Source: Gentiana macrophylla (Eukaryota > Streptophyta > Magnoliopsida > Gentianales > Gentianaceae). Taken from it: DNA of 64,000 nucleotides. The stretch is taken from the NCBI GenBank assembly GCA_026214975.1, contig CM047807.1, positions 68,117,824 through 68,181,823 on the forward strand. Reading direction: 5' to 3'. Below are positions 25,691 through 38,837 of the stretch, in pieces (positions within the stretch are counted from its first letter, which is position 1; each line of letters begins with the position of its first letter). Position numbers and translations under genes: made by a program. The notes beneath the pieces are model-generated. The model worked only from the letters and a program-made list of their open reading frames with translations, was not told the DNA's origin and did not search any database.

Positions 25691-27612
25691 TGTTGAAATA
25701 GTGTCCTAAACCCAATCGTGCTGGACCGGATCCGAGTGGGTCGGGTCATTCTACTATTTTATTATGTTTATACATATATTAAATGGCTTTTCTGTTGTCA
25801 TATATTCGTTCTATTAAAGAACCAATTATGAATTGTTATATGATAACGTCCTTAGTATTAAATTGTTATAGAGAAACCATGATTGGCGATTATGGTTGAT
25901 GAGATCTTTAATCACTTTAATAAGTTTGATACTTAAATGTCTCTAGGCTTATGTACTATTTAAAAGGGCATTGATAGTACAAACAGACTAGCATGTATTA
26001 GATGTCTTCTATCTTTAAGGGCAGGGATAGATCTCGTCTATTGAAGTGTAGAAACACTTGGACTGTACGTGGACGTGTATTAGAGAATGCGATTTTTTGG
26101 ATCGACTCGACTACTTACACGTGTTAGTGTCACACTATGTGCCGGTTGTGTAATTATCGTTAGGACCGGAGTCTACATGGCATCACGGTGTGGATTGTCA
26201 TGCTTTGACACTATTGAGGTTTCCCCTAGCCATGGGGCAATCATGCGGTAGTGATTGGTGTGATACTGAAGCATGCGGAGTATACATGTTTGGTCATCCG
26301 GAAATCGCGTACCCTATCAGTAGGGGTGAATATCCGAAAAGGCCTTCTTATAAGGAATGTCTTACTCTTGTGAATCATTGCAAAGTGGAAGTAAATGAGT
26401 TACTTCGAGAGAGCATGATATCCAGATTATAAGATACGGTCGTTGATGTTTGACACTCGACTTACGACCGTAAGGATATTATATAGCGGTAGGATTCTAT
26501 TTACACGGTAACCATTTCACATGAAAGGTAGTAGTCATTGCATTTGACTCTTCCGATGATTGGGTGTCACGGTGTGTTGCTAGACGCTATCCCGTGATTT
26601 TAGGCATGAAGGCTATTTTCGTAATTTGCACTTGGTGTCTATAGCCAACATATTCGGAAGCCTATTGGGTCACACACATATGAACATCAAGTCGGATTAA
26701 AATGTGGTTATAGTTGATAACCAAATAAGGAAATAATTTATCTCATACTATAAAGGTTATAGTGGTAAATTAATATGGTGGTATTTATTTATTATGAATA
26801 AATATAATACAAATTAATTCTGTTGATTAATTAAATATGTATATAGATACATATATTTTGCAAATTAATTAATCATATTATCATATTAATTAAAGAATAT
26901 TCCGGATGCCAAATTTTTGGCTAAAGGTGGTGCCAATAACAAGTGTATATGATACATTTAGTTTTTGCAATTTAATTAATAAGATTACCATAATATTAAT
27001 ATTGGATATTAATTGATTTTTGGAAAATAGATTTATGGTAATAAGATAAAGATAGATTCAATATAAGATATTGTCAATATATATCTTAGGAAAATATTTA
27101 ATATAAGATATTGAATATTAATGTGAATAATGAATTAAAGAGATTTTCCTTATTTTATTAGGAAAATGTTTTCTTTCTCCTCAATCTACTAGGAAGTTAA
27201 TCCCAATCAGATTGGGAGACATAAGTGGCGCCACTCACCCTATATAAGAAAGGGTTGGCTAGCTCTTTTGTACAACACAATTCCAAGAGTTAATAGTTCT
27301 TGGAAAAATAGAGAGCTTCTTAGATAGAGTTTACAGAGAGAGAAAAGGCCGGTCTAGCAACCGGATTTTTCTAGTAGCAATCCAATGGTTGATTCCGGCG
27401 GGCTGTTCGTGTGGATCACCGGTAGAGGCCAAACGCTTGGGCGGCTCCGTGCATCGCTACTCTCCTTAGATGGTCAAAGTGTTGATCTTTTAGATCAACC
27501 AAGGTAACCACCATCTATTAGCTTATTTGTTTATTGTTTAAACGAAGTCGATCATGGTTAAAAGGAAATAAATTTTTGAATTCCGCTGCGTTCCCGCGTA
27601 GATTCCCTAACA
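25691..27612 (+). repeat. D1 3' LTR
   Basis: Starts TGTTGAAATAGTG directly after AAGTGGGAGAT and ends TTCCCTAACA. It has a TATA-like CTATATAAGAAAGG near 27239 and a following leader CTCTTTTGTACAACACAATT. It carries the unbroken sequence into which CACTA inserted in the 5' LTR. Confidence 0.9.
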
Positions 27613-28734
27613 AGAACGATCATAGGTTTTGCGATCTGGTGTAGGTGTCTTGATATTGAGTTCTCAGTTGAGTTATTCTGGACCTACTACCAGCACAAGA
27701 AGGTCAAAAACCATGATGGGTGGTACTATTTCCCCCGCCGAACATACCACCGGAGGGTATCCCTATTCTTGCAAAGGGGAAGTCTTCCATTCACAACTGA
27801 AAGTACCATTTCTTCTTTATTCACAATGATGGACATCCGGAGCTGGGTAGATGCAATTCGAACTCCATTCCTTCAGATGTCTGCCCCATAGGTTTTGGGG
27901 ATAAGCTGTTAGAGGACATTGCCAATTCTGGTATTTCTCTAAGCATGAAGGACTATTCTTCCGAGCTGATCGAGGCTGCTTGGCAGGCCGATGTGGGACC
28001 GAATCCGTACAGGAGGTTTACTCAAGAGGAGTATGACAATTGTAGGAGCTCATCTCTTACCCTAGTTCTTTTTGCAATTTATATATTGTCTTCTGCTCAT
28101 ACTGATAGATGTCTCATCTTATTTTTGCAGTGGCTGATTTTGCTAATATTTTTACTGAGGCCACTGAGGATGAGGAGGTTGTGGCAGAGCAACGCAAGCA
28201 TAGCCTGGAATCGAGTGGGCGAGGATCTTTGGCACTTCGGCGGTTCCACATTTGAACCCTGAAGTAAATACTGATGGTGCCCAAGCTTCTGAGGGCCTTC
28301 AAGAGGATGAACAAACCATCCCCTTACAAAGTACTGATCAGTAAAGAGATGAGAACCTTGTGATTCTAGATGGTTCTGATCACGAGGCTGCTGAGGGATA
28401 GCTGCAGCTACGCTTACGATCTGGGAGAAAGAGGAGCAGGGGTGCTGAAGATAACAAGGACCTTGCTGTTCTGGAGAGGGGTGCTCTGCCCCGTGTTGAA
28501 GACATACCCGGGAAGTCTGATATAGACTTGGCTGCTGTTGTAAGTTCTCCATTCCTACGGTTTACAATTAATTTTTAATTTGGACATCACTGACATTTTC
28601 TAATTTTTTTTATAGGGCACCAAAATTGGAAAGGAGGTTCTAAAGAGGTTTAACAACCTCTCCTCCCAAAAAGGCTCTCTGGAGCAGCGGGTCACTGTTT
28701 TGTAAGCAAGTCGCCATAAAGCCAAGGATGATTT
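27613..28734 (+). pseudogene. X, second part: PF04195-like protein remnant with introns
   Basis: It continues the frame broken at 11401: RTIIGFAIWCRCLD, then WTYYQHKKVKNHDGWYYF. A shift then gives PPNIPPEGIPILAKGKSS, FFIHNDGHPELG and DYSSELIEAAWQADVGPNPY. This matches the conserved body of the plant 'putative gypsy type transposon' family. Two GT-AG introns fit: about 28043-28129 (ending TTTTTGCAG) and 28540-28615 (GTAAGT to TTTATAG). The exon between them is acidic and contains stops (for example TGA near 28256). The last exon (FNNLSSQKGSLEQRV) looks like the start of a coiled coil and is cut by D2 at 28735. Confidence 0.6.
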
Positions 28735-30672
28735 TGTTGAAATAGGGTCCTAAAACCAATCGGGTTGGACCCGATCCAACCGAGTCGGATAATTTCAACT
28801 ATTTCTTTATGCTTATACATATAAAAATGACTTTTCTGTTGTCCTATATTTGTTCTTTTAAAGAACCAATTGTGAATTGTTATATGAAAACGTCCTTAGT
28901 ATTAAAATGTGATAGAGGAGCCATGATAGGCGATTATGGTTGATGAGATCTCTAATCACTTTAATAAGTTTGATACTTAAATGTCTCTAGGCTGATGTAC
29001 TATTAAACAGGGCATTGATAGTATAAATAGGCTAGCACGTATTAGATGTCTTTTGTCTTTAAGGGCAGGGACAGATCTCGTCTATCAAAGTGTAGAGACA
29101 CTTGGACTGTACGTGGATGTGTATTAGAGAATGCGTACGTTAGACTAGCCCACTTACATTAAGTGTCGCACTATGTGGCAGTTGTGTAATTATCCTTAAG
29201 ACCGGAGTATTCATGGTATCACGGTGTGGATTGTCATGCTTTGACACTATTGAGATTTCCCCTATCCACGGGGAGATCGTGCAGTAGAGAGTGGGTGTGG
29301 TACTGAAGCATGCAGAGTATACATGTTAGTTCGTCCGGGAATCGCGTATCTTATGATTGGGATTGAATATCCGAAATGGCCTTCTTATAAGAAATGTCTA
29401 GCTCTAGTGAATCTTCTCAAAGTAGAAGTAAATGAGTTACTTTGAGAGGGCATGATAACCAGATTATAAGATACAATCGTTAATGTATTGACACTCGAGA
29501 TACGATCGAATGGATATTATTATAGCGATAGGATTCTATTTACACGTTAACTGTTTCACAAGAAAGGTAGTAGTCATTGAATTTGACTCTTCCGATGATT
29601 GGTGGTCACGGTGTGTTGCTAGACGCTATCCCGTGATCGTTAGGTATGAAGTGCATTTTTGTAATTTGCACTTTGTGTGAACGGCCAACATATTCGGAAG
29701 CCTATCGGGTCACACACATATGAACATCTAGTCGGACTAGAATGCGGTTATAGTTGATGACCAAATAAGGAAAGTTTTATCTCAAGACTATAAAGATTAT
29801 AGTGGTAAATTAATATGATGGTATTTATTTATTATGAATAAATATAATACAAGATATTAATTATGTTGATTAATTAAATATACATACAATGTATATGTGG
29901 GTTGAAAATATATATGTATATTATACACATGTATTTTGTAAATTAATTAATCATATGATACATTTGAATTGTGTAAATTAGTGGGGGGAGAGGGGACGCC
30001 ATTTTCTTGTGTATAGGATACATTTGAATTGTGAAATTTAATTAATAAGATTACCATATATTAATATTGGATATTAATTGATTTTGGAAAAATAGATGTA
30101 TGGTAATAAGATAAAGATATATTCAATATAATATATTGTCAATTTGAGAAAATATTTAATATAAGATATTAAATATTAAATTAGATAAATCAATAAAAAG
30201 TATTTTCCTTATTTTATTAGGAAAACAGTTTTCTTTCTCCCCAATCTACTAAGAAGCTTCTCCCAATCAGATTGGGATTACTTTGGGGCGCCTCATACAC
30301 TAACTATATAAAGGTGGTATTGGGTAGCTCTTTTGTACAACACAATTCCAAGAGCTAATAGTTCTTGTGAAAAATAGAGAGCTTCTTAGAGAGAGATTAG
30401 TGAGAGAGAAAAGACCGGTCTAGCAACCGGATTTTTCTAGTTGCAATCCTATGGTGGATTCCGGTGGGCTGTTCGTGTGGATCACAATGGCCGAACACTT
30501 GGGCGGCTCCGTGCATCGTTACTCTCTTTAGACGATCAAAGCGTCGATCTTTTAGATCAACCAAGGTAACCACCGTCTACTAGCTTATTGTTTATTGCTT
30601 AAACGAAGTCGAACCTGATCAAAGGAAATAAAATTTTGAATTCCGCTGCTTTCCCGCGTAGATTTCCTAACA
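28735..30672 (+). repeat. D2 5' LTR
   Basis: Starts TGTTGAAATAGGG and ends TTTCCTAACA, followed by PBS TGGTATCGGAGC at 30674-30685. It has a TATA-like CTATATAAAGG near 30304. It is diverged from both D1 LTRs but alignable throughout. Confidence 0.88.
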
Positions 30673-33600
30673 GTGGTATCGGAGCGAGCTTCGAGCTTAA
30701 GCAATAAGCATGTTAATTTGTGTAGTTAATTTTATCGTTTTATATCATGTAATTAAAAGATGAAAGATTTTTTATTCGCAAGACGATATACGAAAAGAAA
30801 AAAATGAGTTCGGGTGGCGCTCGGTCGACTGGCAGCGGCACCACCCCTGGCGACGGCGGAGGCGGCGGCATGGCAGCCTGCTGCCGCATCGGTTGACCGG
30901 TCAATGCTGGCGGATCTCCCAATTTTTGTTTTGTGTATTTTGTGATTCAATATGGTTCATAGTTGTGATTAATATCTTATTTGTTTAGTTATGTCATATG
31001 GCTAACTAATAGTTCAAATAGTTTGGGCCATTGGGATGCCACATGATATTAAAATAATAATGGCCTTTCCAAACTTTTTTGGAATAGGTCTAGGTCCTTT
31101 CCAAATATTTGTTTGGGAAAAGGCCTAGGCCTATGCCACTTTCCAAATTTTGGAAAGTGGCCAGGCATACCAACCAAAATATTGGTCTTTCCAAATTTTG
31201 TTTGGAATAGGCCTAGGCCATTTTCAAAATATTTGATTTTGGAAAGGGCTAAGGGAGATGCCTTTTGGTTTAGGAAACCAAAGGCATCCATTTTGATTAG
31301 GAATCAAAAGGAAAGAAACAAAAGAGATCTAATTTTAATTTTGATTTATTTTTGGTATAGTTCTAATTAATTAACATTAAAATTGAAATTGGTTTAAAAT
31401 TAATCTTTAATTTTATTTCGATTAAAATCATTAATTAATTAAATGTTAATTCGTTAATTGATTGGGTAAAATTATTTAATTAATTAAACGTTAATCGATT
31501 AATAAAGACGCAAGTAGTTAAATTTTAATTTTATCTTTTTCATTAGATGTAATTGTATGGATTAGATATAGTAGATATAATAAGATTATATGGACCCCGA
31601 TTGATCATGGACTCGACCGATATGATAGATGTGAATGATTTAATCTTCTGTTGGTTTAAAAATTGTCCTAGGCCGTTATGAAGAACGTGACCTAGTTTAT
31701 TTTCTGCATTTATCTCATTCCCGTTAGCTCCCCCCGTGTACGGCAGGTGTATTTATTTTATTAGATAGAATCAAATGTAACAAGAATGGAGCAGAAGATG
31801 GAGACCAAAGAAAGAAGAATAAAGATCTCATTGGAGATGGAGAATTAAAGATCCTATTGGCGGTTGCAGCTACCCTTAGATTGTGAACCACGGTTTCTTC
31901 AGTTTGTATTCGAAACCGCACCTAGGAAAAGTCCATAATCATACCGGTTACTTTACGTATTTATTTATTTTGTGCTTTTATTTATTTTATATGATACGAT
32001 AGATGCATAACTTGGCACGATCTAGATAAATGTGTAGGATGTATGTCTGTAGAGACAGCTTTACATGATGAGACCATAATTAAATTAATTAAGAGAATTA
32101 ATTCAAAATTAATTAAGTGAATTAATTTACATAATTACTTCCACCTCAAAATAATCAAGTCGAAATTGCCTCCCCATATTATAATGACGGTGAAGAGCCC
32201 TTGTTCGGATCCAACTCATCAGCCAAAGCAGGGGGTTGACCTACCTCGAGTATATCGACATTATAGAGATATGATCGTATGAGATCTCACGAATATTGGG
32301 GTTATGACTTGACTAAGAATTCTCTCGGACACCAGCCAAAGCGGGGTCGTTTGGATTTTAGAGGCAAGAGTTTGACTATTTCATAAGATGAAAATTGTTA
32401 AAGAGTTGACTAGTCCAACAACAAGAGTCGTGTAAGATACGATTGACAAAGAGTTGTCTACCTATTAGACTATTTTTGGCCCATCAGCCAAAGCAGGGGT
32501 CGCGGTAGTTTAATGGGATCTTGTCCACTAAAGAATTTTTGAAAGACTCTTGAAAGTCAAATGGGAGTAGTTGACTAGTGGGAGCAAAATCATAAACCAA
32601 AAGACCATTTTTGCTTTTGCGTCTATAAACGACAACACTCTTTTATCTTTATTTTTATGTTGTAGTTTTTAGCAAACTTTTACATTTATGTTTTTATTCT
32701 CGATTAGTAAAACTAAATTATGACTGTTACCTTTTGAGAAACGTTCACAAATATGGTTAAATAATTTTAATCCTTTTAAATAAGCAATGACACGAGCAAC
32801 CCCGTTATAGTAGTTAGAGACAAGGAGACTACATAATTGATGCAGTGCTCCAAGACTTTATTTATTATTTAAAACGGAAGCTCGTGATATGATTGAATCA
32901 CTTGAAATGAGTTTCAACGAATTAATCATAAATTGGATACGATCAAATATGATCATTCTGTCATACGATGACAATTAATTCAAATGTTGAATAAGAATGA
33001 CCGCATTGAATTTTGGAAAGGTTCTTTTCAAAATTGCAAGATTTAAGTATTGACTTAATTCTTTAATCATTGCCCAAAGGTTAATCAAATAGTCAATGTT
33101 TTGAATACGATTCAAAAGGTTAAATAAACTATTTGATAAACTTTAGATTTTCTTTATGAAAGGAAATTAAAGACATAGCTCTTGTAATCTTTCTTAAGTC
33201 TTATGAAGACTACACTAAGAAATATTTACGAATGCTTAAAGGATTAAAAAGGAAAGTTAGGGCGTGTACTTAAATAGAGAAATTATCGAAGTCTCTATTC
33301 TAAGCAAGTTTGTTGAGATAAATCTATCTAAGTTCAAGTCAACTTTCGGATATATGATATCCTACGAGTATGATTAAATTAGAAAGATTAAATACGGAAT
33401 GCACTAAGATTCGGAAAAGTGAAGCAAACTTTGTGACATTTTCGGTTTTGTGTTCTGAGTCTAGTAAACTGATAAAGGAACTAAATAAATGTTATGATGT
33501 TCCGGTTCTTTTGAAAAACATGATGTTCCGGTTCTTATGAAAAACATGATTTTCAGTTACTTGTTAGGATTTAGTAGACATATTCAATTGTAAAGAATAA

Positions 33601-35746
33601 ATGTTATCCGATAAAGTTGAAAGGTCACTGAATCTAACATACGAGATTGATGTCACTATATAGTTGATATAGGTGATGAAATCTCAACTAAATGTTTGTA
33701 TTGATGTTATCCTAAATATTTGGTGGTCGTTCTAGACATAGTCTCTATGGAGGAGAATCGTGTGATCAGATGTCATTCTGATGACGTCTTAACCATGTGG
33801 ATATGAATCATGTGGATAATACGAATATTATCTAAAGATGACTAAAATACCCTTTTATGAAAAGGTTATAAAATGTAGAAAGTTGTCTAAAGCCTAAACA
33901 TACCGATGTTAGTTGGCTTATGACAATTAATGCCACAAATAACTTTTTGTTAGTCTCTATGACCATTTTAGAAATAGTCAAGTGTACTCAGTGAAGTGCA
34001 TGATTCGGAAAGCACGAAAAGTTCGAGCTAGTACGACTATGAGATTGATGAGCTACTGTGGAATTAATCTTCAATTGGATTGAAGTAATTAATACCTGAA
34101 GGGTGTTTCAGAAGTTGTCTGAAAGGAATAAGATTCCCCCTTGAAGGATACCATTTTAGGGATACGCAATTAGATTTTGTTCCTAAAATGGAAACAACAC
34201 TTTATATGATAAAGGTGTGATGCAAGCCATGTGACGTATCCCTTACCCGTTTTAGGAAAGTGCCCTTATACTTAACCGAGTTCCAAAGAATAAAGATTGA
34301 ATAAATTCCATATTAAATATGGAAGGGGATAATGTGGAATCTATCATAACCGATGATTTGAAGTTGTAATAGCCAAAGTCAGAAAGGCTTGGAGCCTAGT
34401 ACGACATAAGCGACTTTGTGGAATGTCTTAGCTAGTATGCTAGATATTATTTACTCATCCACGGAGCAAAATATCTGATTTAGATTCCATCAGTGACAAC
34501 CAGGTTGTGAACCTAGTCCGTCTTACCTAGAGGAAATGTCCTTGAAATACTGACATGAATAGTAATATGATTACCACAAGGCTATAGTGACGGATGAAGG
34601 GTATAGGGTGTAAATCTTCTAATTATCTTTATGCTGTCAGCTGAGCCCAGTTATTCAGACTATGCTTGTTATAACTTCGTATCATGGGTATATGATAGTG
34701 TTGAAGACATTGGGTAGACAGCTCGATGTTCATTGATGATAACATGATATGTAAGCCCGTGAGATCCATTTATGGACTCAAACAAGTTTCTCTAGACGAT
34801 TTCTTTGTTTGATAATCAAATGAGTTTGATTTAGTCAAAAGAAGAGATATGCCCAATGTGCAAGATGGATAGTGGGAGTGTGTTACGATTTTTGAGCAAG
34901 GTATTGGATACCACTCTCAGGAATCGTCACCCCATGTCACAGTCAATTAATGTTTGGTAGTTCAAGGTCTTTACGAAAGCACTTGGATTAGCAGTTCTTA
35001 TTTATGAAATAAGAATCTATAGTGATAGATTTAACTGCTGATAGTTTATAGTTTACCTATATAGATGTGATGCTAAAAGAGTTTAGCATAGATCACGATA
35101 GGAGATACTGCTAGCCGGTGTTCTCAAGATGTATCTTTGTTAGGACGTTGGCCCTAAAGATAACTTGAAAGATGATTCTTATGGAGGTTTCCTTTGCTAT
35201 AGTGATAGGAACCATCATAAAGGAAATGCCAAATGTTCATCGTCCATGAAGAGTCATGAGAAAGAATGTAAGTAAATCTGGTGAATGTCGAGAATATCGT
35301 TAAACAAGTTTAGGATGGTTTCCTAATGTAGCGAAACTTGGAATCAAATAAATGTAGTTATACAGACGTATATCCTGAGTCCTATGAAGGCGAGTGGGAG
35401 CTACATTCTAGGTTTGCAGTCACTTTGATTAAGTGATACAGTGAGCTGGAAATGTTCTTGGCTATGGGTCACTGTAAATTCTACAACTAGGCCAAAACAC
35501 AGAAGTGCCTTGGAGGCGCAGCGGGAGCAGTACATGGATATAGAAGGTTCATTCATGAACCTTGTATGGTTCTTCCACCTTTTCCATATAGCTGATATAG
35601 TAAGTGGGTTCATTGCTTGAAGCAAGGACCAGGGTCTCATTGGAGATTCATGTGTGTGTTGAGGCGGTTCCTTTGACTTGGTCATTTGGTGCATGATATG
35701 AAGACAGTCTGAGTCCACACGGATAGCGATTTATGGCTAGGGTTGG
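30673..35746 (+). pseudogene. D2 interior, left part: eroded Copia interior
   Basis: Collinear with 20430-25600. The same pol fossils are seen: TDNQVVNL at about 34490-34520 and the RNase H remnant with GCTGGAAATGTTCTTG at 35444-35459. Relative to D1 it lacks about 280 bp at 34470 (D1 24055-24335). It has a 35-bp tandem duplication at about 33490-33545 and a repeat expansion at 31046-31260. No ORF is functional. Confidence 0.7.
31046..31260 (+). repeat. expanded TTTCCAAA / GGCCTAGGCC repeats in D2
   Basis: Three or four imperfect units alternate TTTCCAAA-type and palindromic GCCTAGGCC-type motifs. D1 has only a single equivalent unit at about 20820-20885. Confidence 0.75.
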
Positions 35747-35948
35747 TGATCGGCTAAAACTGGTGTGTCAAATCTTACCGGCAGTGTACCGGGTCAAATT
35801 GTAGTCTAGTCTAGTGAACAAGATCGTCTCCTCGGGAAATGAAAATATAATTCAAAATGTGGTTAAATACCAATTAGTTGTTATTATCTCAATCTAAGTC
35901 ATGAGCTTACCAAGTAAATAATCTCTAAACTACTTAAAGCAAGAATAG

Positions 35949-36014
<66 letters not shown>

Positions 36015-37316
36015 AGTACTAATATAGATACTAGTAATATTAGTAGAAACTAGCCAAGAATATGTTATTGAATTATAATCTCTTTTTAGTTCAATGGATG
36101 TGCTCGATCTTCCTTTTTTAGGTCCAATTAATTATGTGAAACGGTGTACTCCTAAGCTCAACAATTCCTCCTCACACGAGCGTATGAAATTGCCATATGT
36201 CTAGTCCTCTGTCCAATGTCATCTTTAAGTTGGTTACTCCGTTTTGTCATTCGGCCAATTTTTAAGATCCTTCGATTAAACAGGTGATTTCAACGTAATA
36301 ATCTCTTGAGTACAAATAGTCTGCCCCCGGGTAGGAAATAGGATTCCGTTTGTCATACGGCCATTTTTACCCTCCGGTTTTTCTACTTTTGATTTCATAT
36401 CCTAACTTCTCTGGGCAGTTCATCATTAGGTTACGATTCTATTCATATTGGTTAATCATGTCAATATGAACTGGCAATTACGTTTAAGTAGAGAAAGATT
36501 CAGCATAATCAATTTTAATTCAAATTTTAATATAGTCATCATCCATTTCCCTAAAAAGATAAAACTAATTCAATTACATATCTTGGCTAGATATAGAGTT
36601 AGCCTAATATCATTATAACTAATATATAGATACTAATATAAACGAACAAACACAAATACATTAGAAAAGTACCAGATTACAATTGTAGAGTTAGAGCCGT
36701 ATTTTCCGGAAATAGCAACTCTTCCAACAACAACAAGCCTTGATAAGTCTTCTTAGTATTAGAACGATACTTATACTACGTTATTATTCCGGCAGAATGC
36801 CTTCTACTATATTTACAATATTAGAAACTAAGTAAAGATAAGTGATATATATATATATTGGTACTCCTCTTTCTCTCATAAATGAGGGCTATTTATAGGC
36901 AGTGTTTTCTGATCCGGCGTACGCCGAGACTGATCCGGCGTGCGCCGGATCAACGGATTTTGAGTACTTCTGGCAGACGCATGTGGAGTAACATGGTTAT
37001 AATCATCACATAATCCGGCGTGCGCCGACTTCTTCCGGCCTGCGCCGGATTTAACAAATATCAGCCACTTGATCAGATTTTTATGTTTTTTCGATTCCGA
37101 TTCTTCCACATTGTATTACATAATACCTGCATAATTCAAAAACAACAATACCACATGTAAATCTGATAACAAAAGTTATAAATTATACTACGATATTTAT
37201 TTGTAACTATTAGATTTTTATAAGTTATATTAATACCTTTTAAGATATTTAGATAAAATTTATTAATAATTTGTATAAAATGTTATAAATTTTAGTTATA
37301 AATTTAACATATATCA
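35747..37316 (-). repeat. Athila 3' LTR
   Basis: 1,570 bp, with a (TA)n run at 35957-36010. The minus strand carries TATA CCTATAAATAGC at 36888-36899. Just upstream of it are two pairs of GC palindromes at 36913-36950 and 37014-37050. It ends next to the polypurine-like GTGGGGAATAG. Confidence 0.93.
36888..37050 (-). promoter_or_regulatory. LTR promoter module: TATA box plus four GC palindromes
   Basis: The TATA box CCTATAAATAGC lies 13 nt downstream (minus strand) of four copies of TCCGGCGTRCGCCGGA-like palindromes. They start at 36913, 36934, 37014 and 37034, that is, two pairs with 21- and 20-bp spacing. The 5' LTR carries the same array at 61163-61301 with one change in the TATA block (61140-61151). 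Function is inferred from position. Confidence 0.65.
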
Positions 37317-38837
37317 ACTATTCCCCACATAGCTTTTGATCGTCCTCGAGCAAAATAAGCGATAATTTATAAAATTACAATGAAAATAATATATTTATTT
37401 AGATTAGGTTACTAATTTAGTAAAATACTCTGTCAATATTATAATCATATTATTTTTGTCTTTCTTAAAAATAAAAAGTGTGTATAGCTTAAAAAATTAA
37501 TTATCAAACATTATTTAGATGAAATTTCCTTGCTTTACTTAATAAATATAAAATATTTTTAGAAATACTTCAATCGCCACTAATGAATATCCGGAATCAA
37601 AGACTAGGTCAAGTAGTTGGCAAAGTGGCTTGTAATGTTCAGGCTCAGGGTGTTGGCTAATCGAAAGGATAAAAAAAGAAAATCAAAAGAGAAATAGCAA
37701 GTCGTACGTACTTATACTTTCAACTCTTGATCAAAAAATATCTTTGTTTGGTAACATCCTGATACTGTCTAATAAACTTGCACCATTGCCTTCAATGACT
37801 CTTATTTCACACACATATATCCAAATGGTTCCCAGTTGTTTTTTTTTTTTTTTTTAAACGAACAAACACAAATAACCTCAAAATGATAATGTACCAATCT
37901 CAACTCGTGCCATTTTAATATACCGACTCTTAGTTCCGATGTCGTCGTTGCAATCCATAAGTACATACTAAACTTGCGGGATTCCAAAGGAATGTAGACC
38001 AAACCTGGCTAAGGGTTGGTTATAATGTGGTTAATAATGAACGGCTAATTTTCGAGTGGGGTCTGGCCACTCTACAAGGCTGAGATGGGGACAAAAATGG
38101 AAATTATGCTCGGGTAGGCCATTTGGCTATAGTTAAGTCAAAGTTATGCCAAAAATCGTCATCCCTAATCCGATTCCAAACTCATAATTTGTCTTGAAAG
38201 AAAGTTTTTCTAAAACATTAATTTATAAATATAAGTATACTTGTCTAATTTCATGAAATAAATTTATTTGATAAAAAAAAATTCTTAGTTATACATACTT
38301 AGAATCGTATTAAGATAGGCATATATAATATAATTATGATATATCGAGTTTACTCTACTTAATTAGAAACTTATTCTTCCCAAAAATATTACCTTTATTG
38401 TAATAATTATATATTACCATGTTTATTTCCTGGAGGATAATCAAACTAAGTTTTTGAGTGTTTGATATAATAATTTCATTTTATTTATTAACCTAACTCT
38501 ACTCCCCACTAGGAACTGTCATCGTCCCGATGATAAGTGAGTGAAAAAGTTGGGTAAAAATAAAAAAATTAAAGGAATTTTTTAATTACGGTGATAACAA
38601 GTCTGTCTATGAATTAGTCGTTTAGAAAGGAAAATAATACAGAAAAAGAAAAAAAAAACAAACATTAATATTACACAAGATATGAAAACATATTTAAACA
38701 AAGTTACGACTCAAAGTAAATTTTTAGACTAAAACAACTTAAAGAAACTTAAAAACTTAAAAGTTAAAACAACTTATTCCATCAACTAAACCAAGCAATA
38801 CTATCTCCTGCCATCGCACACAGATTAATTTACTCCT
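37317..38837 (-). other. Athila 3' untranslated region, no gene
   Basis: AT-rich sequence between the last accessory ORF and the 3' LTR. At its left end the minus strand reads CTCGAGGACGATCAAAAGC and then a purine-rich TGTGGGGAATAG next to the LTR, as in Athila/Tat elements. A T13-16 run lies at about 37839-37855. I see no other structure or conserved ORF. Confidence 0.6.

Larger units (their letters stand above)
11402..27612 (+). mobile_element. D1: Copia-derived LTR element with decayed pol, inserted in X
   Basis: The 5' LTR (11402-20429, itself split by CACTA) and the 3' LTR (25691-27612) both start TGTTGAAATAGTG and end CCTAACA. A PBS follows the 5' LTR and a purine tract precedes the 3' LTR. 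The flanks are TGAAC (11397-11401) and AGAAC (27613-27617), a 5-bp target duplication with one substitution. The X reading frame is continuous across the insertion if the site was AGAAC. The interior (20443-25690) has no long ORF but contains recognisable Copia RT and RNase H fossils. By eye the LTRs are about 90% identical, so this is an old insertion. Confidence 0.85.

Noticed and set aside
28097..28552. 151-codon minus-strand ORF
   Set aside because: Antisense to the exons of X with clear GT-AG introns on the plus strand.
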